In this document: positions 1 through 12,902 of the stretch, one piece after another | Layout of the letters: every line of letters begins with the position of its first letter | Position numbering within the stretch: position 1 is the stretch's first letter | Origin: Hysterangium stoloniferum | Lineage: Eukaryota > Basidiomycota > Agaricomycetes > Hysterangiales > Hysterangiaceae | DNA length: 64,000 nt | Direction: 5' to 3' | Assembly (NCBI GenBank): GCA_015178975.1 | Contig: WHVD01000114.1 | Coordinates: forward strand, 1 to 64,000 | Made by a program: the position numbers and the translations under genes | The notes under the pieces: generated by a model | What the model was told of the DNA's origin: nothing | Database searches by the model: none | The model's input: only the letters and a program-made list of their open reading frames with translations

Positions 1-926
1 CAAATATTGAGAAGATTTGGATCTTATATCCTTACTGTCGGGATGCTTCATTTCGAAAGAGAAGTCGAAGGGGGAATTAATGGATTTTTCGTTTGAAGCT
101 TTGAAGTTCCCGACTTTAAAAATAATAAGAAACATTGTTTAGGCTTTAAATACAACGATATACCTTCTTTTGCATCCTTATACAACTTTTTCAAAGCCTT
201 GTTCATTATATTGAGACGTTCTATTGCGCATATATAAGGAAAAAATGCGCATATAAGTCAAAAATAATAGAACATACCCAGGGGCTGTGGGATTATGACC
301 GGTTTATGCATACCCCAAACATCTTCAAAGGTCCATGTTTCAGGACGCTCTTGTCGATTCAACTCCCAATACGGGCGTAGGACATAAGGCAAAGGCGGTT
401 GTGGATCTTTGGGCCAATTCCAACTTTCGACGTGTTCGAAATCTTGAGAACGGTTCTTCGCCTCCTCGATCCAGGCAACTAGTTGTAATCCTCTTTGCTG
501 AAAAGAATTGTATTCTTGTAATATATCTTCTTTAATTCCAGAAATGTGGAGTGGATTGTGAACGAGGGACGAGATAGGCCCAAACGTGGGAGCAATCATA
601 CGAATTTCCAATAAATGTTTTAAAGAAATGTTACAACTTTTGATATCTCCTATAACGTAGTCATCATGACCGTTAGCGGCTACACAAACCTCCTTTATAT
701 TTTCGAGATGCGTAAGCCATAGCCAGTCAATAATCTTGGGATCAAGAAAATCATAAAAATGACTGTTTACAGTAACGTGCCCCCAATCCTCATCTCGAGG
801 AAGGTACGCGAACGGGTTGTTAGTCGGTTCTTGAGTAAGAGCTGTAACTACGTCGTGTTGTTTAGGAATAGATGAGCTCCAATCAAGAGCATAGTCAAAA
901 CGGGTAGGGAAAGGGATAAACACCAT
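1..926 (-). CDS. unknown spliced gene, cut by the window edge
   Basis: I do not recognise this protein. The first exon (278-926, start ATG at 926) encodes 216 residues rich in Trp, Pro and acidic residues, with no membrane segment or signal peptide visible. Two further exons follow on the same strand: 164-220, then 113 to beyond position 1. They are separated by introns of 57 nt (221-277, donor GTATGT, acceptor TAG) and 50 nt (114-163, donor GTATAT, acceptor AAG). Both junctions keep the reading frame, which is good evidence for a real gene rather than a chance ORF. The start lies about 270 bp beyond the 3' end of the Ty3/Gypsy remnant on the same strand. I see no retrotransposon domain in it, but a TE accessory gene cannot be excluded. 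The 3' end lies outside the window. Confidence 0.55.
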
Positions 927-3900
927 TTTTTAGTAGGTTTTCTGAGACGAAAGGCTCATATATGCGGTTTAGATTGTTTGTTTTTCGTGTTTTTGAGTTC
1001 CTTTTATGTTGTTTTCATGTTTTATGATGTCATTATAAAGAATACTAAAGAATCTTCTAGCATATATGTGAGACTGCTTAGTGTTTTAGATAGTTCTTGG
1101 CCCGGTGTATCATTTTCCAGACTCTCAAGATCTTTCGCGCATCTTCTCGAACTTTCGCGGTTAACCATTCATCAGAATTAGGTAAGTACTCTATGAATGT
1201 TACTTGTATAATAGATTTTTGCGACCGCTTCGGGATTTCGACCACTTTTGGTCGATTATTGCCTCAAATTCATATTTAGGCATTTGTTTAAAATCTTCCC
1301 GGTTCAAATGTTTTCTCGGTCGACTTACATAATTGTTCGGTAAGTTTCGATAAGATTCTAAATGCGCAATATTCAAAATTAGGTGAGTGCCGTATGAAAC
1401 TGGCATTCGCAGTCTATATGCTAATGAACTTATTTTCTTTAGAATCGCGAACAGTTCATCGTATCTCATTAATGACTTCAGAATTTTTTCTTCTTACATT
1501 CCACAATAGATTTAGATAGTTCCAAATTATTTGTACTAAATTTCTTGTTTGAATGTAAGTCGAATTCGATTATTGTATTTCTTGCCGCATATATGACTCA
1601 AATTAAGCGCCCTTCTGCTTATATTTCGATCTGTCTCAGATTCTTCGACAATTTGCTCATTGGAGTCGCAAAATCTTTTTGACATTCGTGAGTCATTTGT
1701 TTCCATATTTCCGTCACTAATTACTTCATTTTTAGAGCTTAGTATATTTTCCGGCATTAAGTGCAGATGACTAAGCCGTGACAATGGCCGGTAGTTGAAT
1801 AACAAAAAACATATGACGAATTTCATTATAGAATATCTACTAGTATAGAATGCAAATAAAAAAACTATTTAGAATAACAACCCAATAGTTTCTTTTTGAT
1901 CCTATATAAGCTCTAAGTGCCCTTGTAAGAATTCGGTTGATTATCTCTTTTCGGCTGTCTATTTGTGGGTAATAGGCCGTGGTAAGCGCTTTCTTTATTC
2001 CTAATCGAGCACAGATTGCTCTCCAAAATATTCCGGTCCATTTTCTATACCAATTTGAAGTGATTTGACTTAGGAAGTTATAGTATATTATTATATGTTT
2101 TAACAATAAATTGCCAATGTACTCCTTAATGTCAGTGATTCTATTGGGTATGATAATTTCATATTTAGTTAAGTTATCAACAGTTACTAATATGTTATCA
2201 TAACCTTGGCTTTCTGGCAATTTTGGAGTGAAGTCCATAGTTATTATTTTAAATGTCCAGGTTGAGATTGGAATGGACTGTAAAGATCCTACAGGGACAT
2301 TTCCCTTTACTTTGGACTTTTGACATATATAATATGTTCTTCCATACTTTAACATTGATCTTGAAATCCTTGATCTGATTAAGTTTTCAACTTCTAATTT
2401 CTTATCACAGAAACTAAATATCAATTCAGCTCCCTCCTTATTTCTCATAATAGACAGAGCATATTGATCAGCAAAGTCATTTCCCAAAATAAATGGAGTA
2501 GTCATTCCTTCAACTACATAAGTTTCAATCTTTAATTCTACAGGTCCTTCATTTGTATCAAAATATATTGGTACTGATACAAATCCTGATATGGTAGAAG
2601 ATCCTGTTATTTGAATTAAATTGATCTTTTGTCCAGTTATTATCTTAGGTGGATTATTTATTTTGTTGAATGCTGATTGAGATATCAGGGTGATATCTGC
2701 TCCAGAGTCTATTGTGATTCTGATTTGATTTTGTCCATAATTATTAAGCCATGCCTTAGTAGCCATAGCCTGCGCACCAAGAAAGGCACATCTGGGTGGG
2801 CATGACATTAACCTCTTTAATGATGATATATTCTTTTTACTCTCAGAAATAAGTTGAGAAACATAAGATTTGGTCTTGAACATGCCATTTCTAAATTTCT
2901 GAGATATGTTTTGTTTTTCAAAGGTTTGTCTGGCTTCTAACTTGCTCAGTGATTCATTAGAATCTAGGGATCCCCTCAGAGAAGACTGTGGCTTCATTTT
3001 CAAAGTATCTGAGCCACACTCCAAATCCATTACAGCATTCAGCTGAAGGGCCTTATGAAAATCCGGTTTTTCCTCCTCCTTTAAACTATCTGATGATTCT
3101 AAACTTATCAAGTCTTTATTAGAATCATTTTGAGGGGGATTTTCATCTTCTGAACTAGTATTTAGATAGGCTTCTTCATATTCTTCCATGGCCTTAATAT
3201 ACTCTTCATCATGGACAATTAAATTTGCCTTGGCATTTCTAGAACCCTTTCTAGAATACTTGCACTCATTATCCCAATGCTTAGGACTACCACAATGTCT
3301 ACATGGTCTAGCTCCTTTACTTTCAGGAGTAGACCCTTTGGAAATTGTTCCATCATCCCGAGGGAATTGAGGCTTGCCTATAGTAGGTGAAGCACCAATA
3401 AGGTTAGTTCTGGCAGACCGGAAGAAATTCCTCCTGCTTGAACCTTGATCAGGACCTGATAGATTAGATCTAGAAGTCCTTGGTGCATCATGCATCATTT
3501 GTTCAAGCTGTCTTACTCTTCTATCTAGTACATTATCATGACTTGGGAATGGAGTATGCTCCAATGCTTCTTCATGATATTTAATTGCTGCTGCAAATTC
3601 TACTAGGTCCTTGCAACGATGTACATCTAAGATAGTTGTCCAGAATTTAGGTGCTCCATTCATTACTTCCATCATAACTTCTGAATCACTCATGCTATAC
3701 ACTAGACTAAGTAATTCAGATTTTCTGATATAGTAATTGCTTGGTGATTCTGTTGTATATCCAGCTTCTCTGTAGTGTGCTCTGTTCGCTCGGCTCTTTT
3801 GTCTATCAAGCCAGGCTCGGTTCATATAGTATGTGCATACTACATCTCGAAGTGTACCCCAATTCTGCATTGCTTCTCTTCTATAACTACTTGGTAAAGA

Positions 3901-5644
3901 CCAGAACCATAAATCTGCATCCTTCTCAAGTCTAGTAGGTACAACTTCTCCTAGCTGGTTATATATGCTTGTACTACGCTCTGATAGGTTATTTATCTTC
4001 AAAACCCATTTGGCAAGAGTGTCAGGATCTCCATCCCATTTGGGTACAACATCAGGCTTCAACTTAAGATCAAAGTGAGCTCCTTTATCTTCTTTTTTAG
4101 CCCTAGATAATTCTGACAATCTCCTATTATATTTAGCCATATTAGCCTTATAATCAGAAGAGCTATCACTACTTCCTGGATCTCCAGGTGGGCTTCCTGA
4201 TATGATTCTCTGACTCTTCTCACTAGGTAATCCCCTCTGATGATGTCTCAAGATTGGCCCATGCTTTGGGTGAGGACTAGGTGAATGTGGTGGACCATGA
4301 TCACTGTCTGATGTCTCATCAGGTGGAAAGCTAGCTTGTGTGTACTTTGGAATTGATCTGAGCTTAGGTTCATAGGCTCTTGATTTTTTACTTAAGTACT
4401 GCTTATTATCTTCAAAGATATCAGATAATCGGCGTGACTCAGTCAGATGTATTGGATGTTCTTGATAAGGTGATTTTTTAGAAGTAATTCTTGGCTCAAA
4501 CATCACTTCTGACTGTCTTCTTCTTATAGACTCAAAGCCATGCTCCTCATGAGGTGGCTTTTTTGTTTCTTCTTTTGGTTGGCCTGTCCTAATCTCAGTA
4601 GGATGTGCCGGTGTTGAAGTTTCAATCCCCTCAAACTCGACTGTAGGGCTAGGGCCTCTTGAAGGTGACTTCACTTCTTTTTCTTTCTTTTCTGATGGCA
4701 TCATAGTCTTATGATCATAGAAATAAGCTAACAAGTTTTCAACTTCTTCTCTATACAAAACAGATATTATTTCAAAATCGTTAGCATTCCATGCTATGAG
4801 TGGATTGTTGTCAGATCCCCAACTAGGCATACTAGGAATCCAATCTTTATTTTTATTTAGAATAGGTATTGATCTGATCAAATGCCTTTCTAACATATGA
4901 GTGAAGTTTTCAAACTTAATTGGATCTAAGTAATATCCAATTAAGTCACTAGAATCACTAGTAGTTGGTGTTCCAACTAACAAGTCTTCTAATGCATCCA
5001 GTAGTGGCTGAAAGAACTTTTCAGCATAACGAGGTAGATACGCTAAGTTCACTCTTTCCTCATTTGGAAATTCTGACTTGGCTAATGCCAACATAATATC
5101 TCGGCGGTGATTCATTCTTGGATCACCATCATAAGTTCTTCTCAATCTGACAGTACCAGGATACAAATAAGTCTTGTCTTTAGCTATATCCTCCCTGTCA
5201 GTAACTTCTTTTACTGGTTCAAAACTGAAACGCTGAATTGGTGAAGCAGGTATAGTAACATTCAAGAACCTTTCATCCCTTTCAGAAACTTGTTCTGTTA
5301 TGGAGGATAGTTCTTGAGCCATTTCTGCTTTAAGAGTTGGTGTAGATAACATTGATGGATAGGAGTTGGATGTAAGTAAGTTTTTTGTTTGTTTTAAAAT
5401 GTAACTATTGTAAACTACAAGCTAATTTATTTAACACTCAGTTGTCAGCTGCAATAGCCTAATCCCAGAAGCACAGGAGTGACTACCTGGTTCTTTTCTG
5501 GAGAACTAAAGACTGTCTCAACCAGAGAATCAGTCCCAACAGTTGGTGTTATGAAACAGATAAGAATGTCCTTGACAATCGGTAAACTACTTAAGAAACT
5601 AAACTGCTAGATAATCACAGTATTTCCCAGAGCGTCCACCAATT

Positions 5645-6968
5645 TGTGATGTATTAGCCTTATTTTAATACTATTTTCCGAAAAAGGAGTCCAATGCTCT
5701 ATCAAAATGTGCAAATACTCAATTCACTGCAAGGTAAAATAATTTAAGTATTTGATATTAATCAGTGGCAGCCTAAATAGACTTAGAACCCCTGAAGTCA
5801 AGAGTTTACTTGAATATATGCACCCTACTTCGCAAAGAAGGTTTTGAGAGCTGCTTGTGCAAGCTTGTTCTTTTTTCTGTAAAAACACTACTAAAATATG
5901 AATAACAATTCACTGATTCCGAAACTAGATTCGACTTCGATTCTAGCTAGTTTATATATATTTTATACTATTTATCAAACAGTAAAAATATTTATAAACA
6001 GGTCAAAAGATTAGATATAGAATAAAACACTATTTGGCTAATATATGCTTTATTTACACTAACCTACAGGGTCTACTGTGATACTAACTTATCAGGATCT
6101 TAATGTAGTCTTAAGGATTCTGCAAGAATATTCTCAGTATTTGTTTATGCCAAAAACCGGGTAGAAATTAGAATATATGTATTTCTAATCTCAATATAAC
6201 CTAAAATATTTATTACTTTAATTGATAACCAACAACTCAACTAGAGGTGGATTAGTAATAAAGGATAGCCAGCTACTCAACTAAGAGGTGGCAAAAGGGG
6301 AACAAGTTGTTTGTCAGAAGCTCAACTAGAGGTGACAAGGGGGTAGGATTATTACCAGAAGCTCAACTAGAGGTGGCAAAGGGATCCTGAGATAGCTTAG
6401 GTCAGCAGCTCAACTAGAGGTGACTAAGTGTTTGTATTTATTTATCCAACAGCCCAACTAGGGGTGGAATATAACTGCTGATGCAGTGGCACACTGATGT
6501 GGTGTAGTAAATGGGTTAAAATAAGTTATATTTCAGTGGTGGAGCAGAGCTCCTTATATACAGTAAAATCTGAGACATGGGAGAATGTTCTAGCTACTTG
6601 TTTTACCTATTTTTAGCTATTTTACCTGGAATCTGCTGGAATATTCCAGGAGTTTCTGCTACTTTCCATTGTAGCATATATGCTGATGTAATGTTCTCGC
6701 GCGTCGCGAAGTTGCTGATTTCGTGCGCGCGCTGATTACATAATTTTCCCGCGCGTGTCGCGTTTGTGACAAGTCGTCGCATTTTGTGACGACGGTCACT
6801 TGTTGTGACGACAGTCACCGTTGTGACGACAGTCACCGTTGTGACGACAGTCACCGTTGTGACGACAGTCACCGTTGTGACGACAGTCACCGTTGTGACG
6901 AATGTCACCGTTGTGACGAATGTCACCGTTGTGACGAATATTCCCGCGCGTTGTGCAATAAGCGCCAG
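5645..6968 (-). repeat. long LTR (left copy, minus orientation)
   Basis: This 1,324-bp sequence is the 5' LTR of the minus-strand Gypsy remnant. It is repeated in opposite orientation at 8,060-9,534. Read on the minus strand it begins TGGCGCTTATTGCAC and ends AATACATCACA. It contains a hairpin-unit array (6,786-6,944) and, at 6,240-6,480, a degenerate series of blocks sharing CAACTAGAGGTG. Confidence 0.75.
6786..6944. repeat. tandem array of 18-bp hairpin units inside the LTR
   Basis: Eight complete units with an 18-19 bp period each contain a 14-nt inverted repeat, GTGAC-NNNN-GTCAC. The loop is GACG once, GACA five times and GAAT twice. The period is divisible by three, so long ORFs of TVVTTV-type repeats appear on both strands; these are artefacts of the array. 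Confidence 0.85.
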
Positions 6969-7371
6969 ACCGGTTTTATATTATTATATAATTATTATAT
7001 TTACTTTTAATTAGTTATAAATATAATATTTTATTATAATAATATAAAAATATATATATTTCACCTTGATAATGCGCGAGTATTTCAAATCGCGTTTTGT
7101 CAGCGTCGGAGTTTGAAATATCATGTGAATGTCACATGATTACTCGCGCGTTGTGAATAAGCGCTGAGTCGCCGACATATTAATCAAAAAAGAATAAAAA
7201 GTAGAAATTCAATTACTTGCTCAATTTATTAGATAAAAATACAAAATAAATTGTATAAATTCAGGATAAATCAAACAAATATTGTACAATTTAATCGTCG
7301 CAATATAATTACATTTGAATATTTGTTTTCGCAATTTGTTAGGGGAAATTGTTTAAAAAATTGGAAAAAAC

Positions 7372-7850
7372 TTAGAAATACATAACAGCGGCTAACACCT
7401 CTTGCTCCGTGGCTGAGTAATTACATTCTGCTTTCTTGAGCATGCAGCTCCAATAGGTGATGATGTGCTCAACAGTGACACTGGTGTCGTCAAAATCTGA
7501 GGCCCAGGAATCTGTCCAAGTGAATTCTGGCTCCTTCATTTTATAATGAGTGATGAAAATGGGCACGTCTCAAGATTGATTGAAGGCTGATCTTGCTTGG
7601 GTGTAGATTTTGGTGTCTTTTAGATCCTTGAGCATCATTTTTTGTATTCGTTGGAGACAACATCCCAATGCAAAGTCTGAAGCGTCCATGTATAGCCGAT
7701 AAGGCATGCCACTTGTGGGGTGTCCAAGTACTGGAGCAGAGCTCAATGCAACCTTGATACATTGTGATAGATGATGAAGGCTGGCACCCCCCAAGGACTT
7801 TTGGATGGTTTGATTACTCCCTGTTGAAACCTGTTATGTATTTTTAGGTT
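7372..7850 (-). mobile_element. Ty3/Gypsy RT-RNase H fragment
   Basis: This is a fossil scrap lying between the two inverted LTRs. It encodes the end of a Gypsy reverse transcriptase and the start of RNase H, with peptides such as YRLYMDASDFALGCCLQ and KKAECNYSATEQEVLAAV, typical of basidiomycete Gypsy elements. It is a short, broken piece with no LTRs of its own. Around 7,070-7,170 nearby sequence repeats parts of the LTR terminus (GCGCGTTGTGAATAAGCGC), so further LTR debris is likely. I see nothing else recognisable between 6,969 and 8,059. Confidence 0.65.
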
Positions 7851-8059
7851 TTTCCGATTTTTAACCAATCTCCCCCTAAACAAATTGATAAAAACAAGTT
7901 CAAATGTACTTATATTGCGACGAAATTATTGTACAATACTCTCCTGAATTTAACCTGATTTTTACAATTTATTTCATATTTTTATGATTTATTTTGGGAG
8001 AACTATCGAAATTCTACTGTTTATTCTTTTTTAACTAAAAATCTTCGAAGTCGGCCTTC

Positions 8060-9534
8060 TGGCGCTTATTGCACAACACGCGGGAATATTTGTCACAAAA
8101 GGTGACATTCGTCACAATGGTGACATTCGTCACAATGGTGACCTTCATCACAATGGTGACTGTCGTCACAACAAGTGACCATTGTCACAACAAGTGACCA
8201 TTGTCACAACAAGTGACCATTGTCACAACAAGTGACCATTGTCACAACAAGTGACCATTGTCACAACAAGTGACCATTGTCACAACAAGTGACCATTGTC
8301 ACAACAAGTGACCATTGTCACAACAAGTGACCATTGTCACAACAAGTGACCATTGTCACAACAAGTGACCATTGTCACAACAAGTGACCATCGTCACAAA
8401 ATGCGACGACTTGTCACAAACGCGACACGCGCGGGAAAATTAAGTAATCAACACGCGCGCACAAAACTCAGCAACTTCACGAGAACATTACATCAGCATA
8501 TATGCTACAATGGAAAGTAGCAGAAACTCCTGGAATATTCCAGCAGATTCCAGGTAAAATAGCTAAAAATAGGTAAAACAAGTAGCTAGAACATTCTCCC
8601 ATGTCTCAGATTTTACTGTATATAAGGAGCTCTGCTCCACCACTGAAATATAACTTATTTTTAACCCATTTACTACACCACATCAGTGTGCCACTGCATC
8701 AGCAGTTATATTCCACCCCTAGTTGGGCTGTTGGATAAATAAATACAAACACTTAGTCACCTCTAGTTGAGCTGCTGACCTAAGCTATCTCAGGATCCCT
8801 TTGCCACCTCTAGTTGAGCTTCTGGTAATAATCCTACCCCCTTGTCACCTCTAGTTGAGCTTCTGACAAACAACTTGTTCCTCTTTTGCCACCTCTTAGT
8901 TGAGTAGCTGGCTATCCTTTATTACTAATCCACCTCTAGTTGAGTTGTTGGTTATCAGTTAAAGTAATAAATATTTTAGGTTATATTGAGATTAGAAATA
9001 CATATATTCTAATTTCTACCCGGTTTTTGGCATAAATAAATACTGAGAATATTCTTGCAGAATCCTTAAGACTACATTAAGATCCTGATAAGTTAGTATC
9101 ACAGTAGACCCTGTAGGTTAGTGTAAATAAAGCATATATTAGCCAAATAGTGTTTTATTCTATATCTAATCTTTTGACCTGTTTATAAATATTTTTACTG
9201 TTTGATAAATAGTATAAAATATATATAAACTAGCTAGAATCGAAGTCGAATCTAGTTTCGGAATCAGTGAATTGTTATTCATATTTTAGTAGTGTTTTTA
9301 CAGAAAAAGAACAAGCTTGCACAAGCAGCTCTCAAAACCTTCTTTGCGAAGTAGGGTGCATATATTCAAGTAAACTCTTGACTTCAGGGGTTCTAAGTCT
9401 ATTTAGGCTGCCACTGATTAATATCAAATACTTAAATTATTTTACCTTGCAGTGAATTGAGTATTTGCACATTTTGATAGAGCATTGGACTCCTTTTTCG
9501 GAAAATAGTATTAAAATAAGGCTAATACATCACA
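8060..9534 (+). repeat. long LTR (right copy, plus orientation)
   Basis: This 1,475-bp sequence is the reverse-complement partner of 5,645-6,968 and runs from TGGCGCTTATTGCAC to AATACATCACA. The 151-bp length difference is about what eight extra 19-bp hairpin units would give. No gag or primer-binding site of its own follows it: at 9,536 it abuts a minus-strand Gypsy fragment. It therefore behaves like a solo or rearranged LTR. Confidence 0.75.
8102..8397. repeat. expanded hairpin-unit array inside the right LTR
   Basis: Sixteen units at about 19 bp (first few slightly different). Four variants are followed from 8,175 by eleven identical units with GTGACCATTGTCAC plus the spacer AACAA, and one final unit with loop CATC. 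Each core is a 5-bp inverted repeat around a 4-nt loop. The near-identity of eleven units suggests recent expansion. Confidence 0.85.
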
Positions 9535-9535
9535 A

Positions 9536-12500
9536 AACCAGGTATCTATTTGTTCATAAATGACCTTCCTATTGGCTGGGGAAGTTGGAACATTGGCATC
9601 AAAATAGGTTGCACACCTTCTTTCAATGGGACACTGACTTTAACATCTACTTGTCCTAAATGCCCATCTTGTAAGGGGACGTTCAATTTGTGCCTTCAAT
9701 ATGGTTGATATATATATTGCTAAAACCCCAATAAGTTCCTCTGAGTAATCTAGCCCCAAGAGGGTTATTAGTACTGTTTCCTGTAATCTTCTCGTGTTTT
9801 TCCATGACTTATAACACTCCCTAGGAATATCTCCAGGGTAGAGTAGGTAGTTAGTGACCGTTGGGGTGAGCTGTCATTCTATTTTTAGCCACCCCCTAGT
9901 TTCGGATCGCCTAGCAGAGGCCGCCCCCTTATCCTTTTCTCTTTGGATATCCCTCTGCTAGGTGAGTAGTTTAGTCTCCTGTATATATTAGGTACTTAAT
10001 ATACTTTGGATATCCCTCTGCTAGCCTAGTGTGAGTACCACAGGTCCTGTTAGAGGTAGCCCTTACACATCTACTCCAAAGGCTTGGACGTTCTTAGTCA
10101 AGACCGACTCCAAGTGAGAGGAGATGTCAGTAGGAATGTCAGGTCCTAAGTTAACCAACTTATGGTAGGTCCTCCGAAATGAAATGTTTCCGTGGTGGCA
10201 ACCTCTGATGTTTTAGGGCCTGCTGGGTCGAAATCGTCTGTGAGTTTCCATTCTGGGGACTGTCCAGAAGGTCAAGGGTTAAGGACACGCTCCTCTTCTA
10301 TTCTTGATAGGCTCTCTACGAGTTGAGCAATCTTGGTCCATTGACTGCATTGATTCCTTCTCAGTTGAAGATCTAGGTATCTGAACCCATTTGTTCGCAT
10401 TGTGAATTAATCCAACAGTTTCTCCTTGCCTAATAATTCTTGGTGTCAGAGAAGGATTAGCAAGAGGTATCATGGCACGTTCCCTAGAGATAGCAGTGGT
10501 GGGAGTGGCTAGTATACTTCCATCATCATTCTGCAAGACAACTCCCTCGACTATCCATTGGTCACCGATAAGATCTCTGATATAGATTGGTACTAATCGA
10601 GCTGATTCTGGTTCTATAGTATAATTTTGTAAGGCTCATGTGACTTTTTAAGTATGCACCCCTTTGTCTGGTTTGGAAGTCAATTCAGGTGAGTCGTTGG
10701 TTTGTTCCTCAAGGGGAATCTTGTTAATTGAGAAGGCTAAAGGCTGTGGCTCTTTGGAGGAACTGGCTGGGATAAACCCCACCCTCCCTGGTAGAATCAA
10801 TCTAGAGCCCAACGGCTGGTCTTGTAGTGTCCCGATCTCATAGTTCACGTGAAAGTCCTCCCCAAGAAGAATTGGTATGGTCATGCCTCGGACAACATAC
10901 ATTTCGGTGGTGAATTTAAGGAGCATACCGGTGTCATCTTCAAGGTAAATGGGGACATTGAGGTATCCTAAGACTTTAGCATTACCGGTAAGCTGAACGA
11001 GGTGCAACTTGAGTCCTTGCTTGAGCTTGGGGCGGTCCTCTAGTTCCTTATAGAAATCCTCTGAAATTAAGGAGAGGTTGGCCCCAGCGTCCAGCCTGAT
11101 TTTGATAGGATTAGAGGCTTCTGAGTTCCCTATGCATCTGTAGATGTGTAATGCTGAGATCCCAATACTGGAGTATCCACCTGGGGGATCCCTTCTGCAG
11201 TAAATGATGGTCAAATCCTCCTTCATGAGCCAACTGGATCGAGGGTATTGGACCTTGGGTCTTTTACTTTCCTTTCTTGTGGCCAGTTTGACATCCCTCC
11301 TGACACGTCTACTGTAAGGTACCTCGAGTGTAGCGTTCAAAATGGAGTCATCTGCTTCAGAGTCTGAATCCTCATAAGGAATTAGGGTGGGTAACTGTCC
11401 TGGGTCAAAGGGGAAGTTCTCCTCCTCCGATCCCTCTGACTCAGAGGGGTCTTCTATAACATAGGTCTGACTTATTTCCTTAGATTGGTTTGCAGATACT
11501 TCCTCATCGATGATTTCCTCAATAGTAGGAGGTTCAGATCGCAATAAGGCTTCCGTCTCAGTCAGACCTTTCCGGTTCTGACGATGAGCATCCAGCCAGT
11601 CTCCTTTCTTGAGGAAATCGCAATCTGATATAGAGACATAGACTTGTGACACTTTGTTCTCATTTGAAGGTGAACTCACCTCTAAAATGATGTCATCCTC
11701 TAGTTGAGGAAGGTAGACAGAAATGAAAATTGATTCCTCATCAACATTATGTACTTGTCCCTGTATGCTTAATCCATAAACTGTTTCATAAGCCCTCTGA
11801 TCCTCCACCTCCTTGGTCGGTTTCTGCGTGGAGCATTTGTTGATAGAGACATAATGCAACATCCTACCCACATGAGGGCAGTCGATCTTAAAATGCTCCA
11901 AACTCCTGCAAATCCAGCACTCCTTCGGGGGTTTAGCGATGCTTTCCTTGTCACTTCATTCAAAAAAGAACTTGCCATGTTTCTTACCTTGTTTTGCATT
12001 TATCTTCAGTTTCACTGAGAAGGACATGACCGTGATTGGTGGAGTTGATTCCCCTAGAGTGTTCTTCCTCATGCCAGGGGTCCAACTCTTCCTGTTTGGC
12101 AATCATGACTCTGGGCTTCTGAAACCGGTAACACTCTTGATGTGTTTGGACCCAAGCATTAATCAGAGCCTCTTGTAGATTGTTAGTATCTAATATGTAG
12201 CCATATACCAGGCTGCTAGCCACGCCTATTGCCATTTGTAGATAAAGGTAAAGTACCACATTGTTTATTGTACATATGTTTGCAATGTCATTAAGTAGCT
12301 CTATATTATAACTGGTCATCCATTTGTGTCCCTCATGGGTGTCAGGTCTGGCCTGCAGAGTAGGCGAGTCTCCACAGGTGATGACACACCATTTGGACTG
12401 TGGCAATCAATTTTTATGGAACACTATCTTGCTCAGTGGTCTATTTGTCCTCTCTCTTGTTTCACAACATGAACTGTCTTACTGGCAGCACTATGATAAA

Positions 12501-12545
12501 TTTTTGGCTGAGTGCCAGTCTTTGTGCTCCCACTATGTCTAATTT
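9536..12545 (-). mobile_element. second Ty3/Gypsy fragment (gag-protease-RT leader)
   Basis: A broken Gypsy copy on the minus strand. Parts recognised are gag-like sequence (about 12.4-12.0 kb), a Cys-containing region (near 11.9 kb), an acidic linker, a retropepsin-like protease (IRLDAGANLSLISEDF, near 11.1 kb; GMTIPILLGEDF, near 10.85 kb) and the region that normally leads into reverse transcriptase (10.5-9.55 kb). It stops where the right long LTR begins. No LTRs can be assigned to it. Between 9,910 and 10,020 the motif CCTCTGCTAG appears three times, once inverted, hinting at a small inserted repeat. Several breaks; it looks old. Confidence 0.7.
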
Positions 12546-12902
12546 TTGCGCCAGAATGTTATCTGTGTATATTTATAGAAACATATGATTATATTGTTTT
12601 GATTGTCGAGGGAGTCAGTATGGATGTAGGAATATGGGTTTTAAGAACAGTAGGAAGTGATATATTCCTCCAATGAACTTTTGAAACACATTGGCAGAAA
12701 TAACTGAGCTCTGATCGATCGATAAAAGCCAATGAAGATTACTTCTATTATTTCCCAAATATGCCGTATCTGTGCCTTTTATGGCTTGATAAAAAATTTA
12801 ATAAAATATACTCAGTCGCAAAGAAGTGACTGTAACATAGTCACTAAGAAGAAAAAATCGTAAATAAGGACAGACATACTGGACTAGGGTCAAGACAATA
12901 CA
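12546..12902. other. intergenic, no gene seen
   Basis: No supportable gene. About 65 bp at 12,787-12,855 (around TATACTCAGTCGCAAAGAAG) is similar to 24,958-25,020. The first copy sits just upstream of repeat R and the second just upstream of block D, so it probably belongs to the same unclassified repeat complex. Confidence 0.5.

Larger units (their letters stand above)
1200..6968 (-). mobile_element. Ty3/Gypsy LTR retrotransposon, broken copy
   Basis: This is a fossil element on the minus strand. Its 5' LTR is at 5,645-6,968 and is followed by a leader of about 290 bp; a GGTGGACGCTCTGG stretch just inside the LTR is a possible primer-binding site. Recognisable parts, in order, are gag (about 5.35 to 3.4 kb), a CCHC knuckle (CRHCGSPKHWDNEC, near 3.3 kb), a retropepsin-type protease (ITIDSGADITLISQ, near 2.7 kb), integrase-like sequence (near 2.0-2.2 kb) and a chromodomain-like tail (near 1.2-1.3 kb). 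No matching 3' LTR is visible before the window edge. The copy is clearly broken, with several breaks, and looks old. Its protease resembles that of the fragment at 9.5-12.5 kb, so the two belong to related lineages. Confidence 0.8.

Noticed and set aside
6603-7014. Overlapping ORFs of TVVTTV / CDDSHR repeats on both strands
   Set aside because: They are by-products of an 18-bp tandem array whose period is a multiple of three; no start context or flanking domain supports them.
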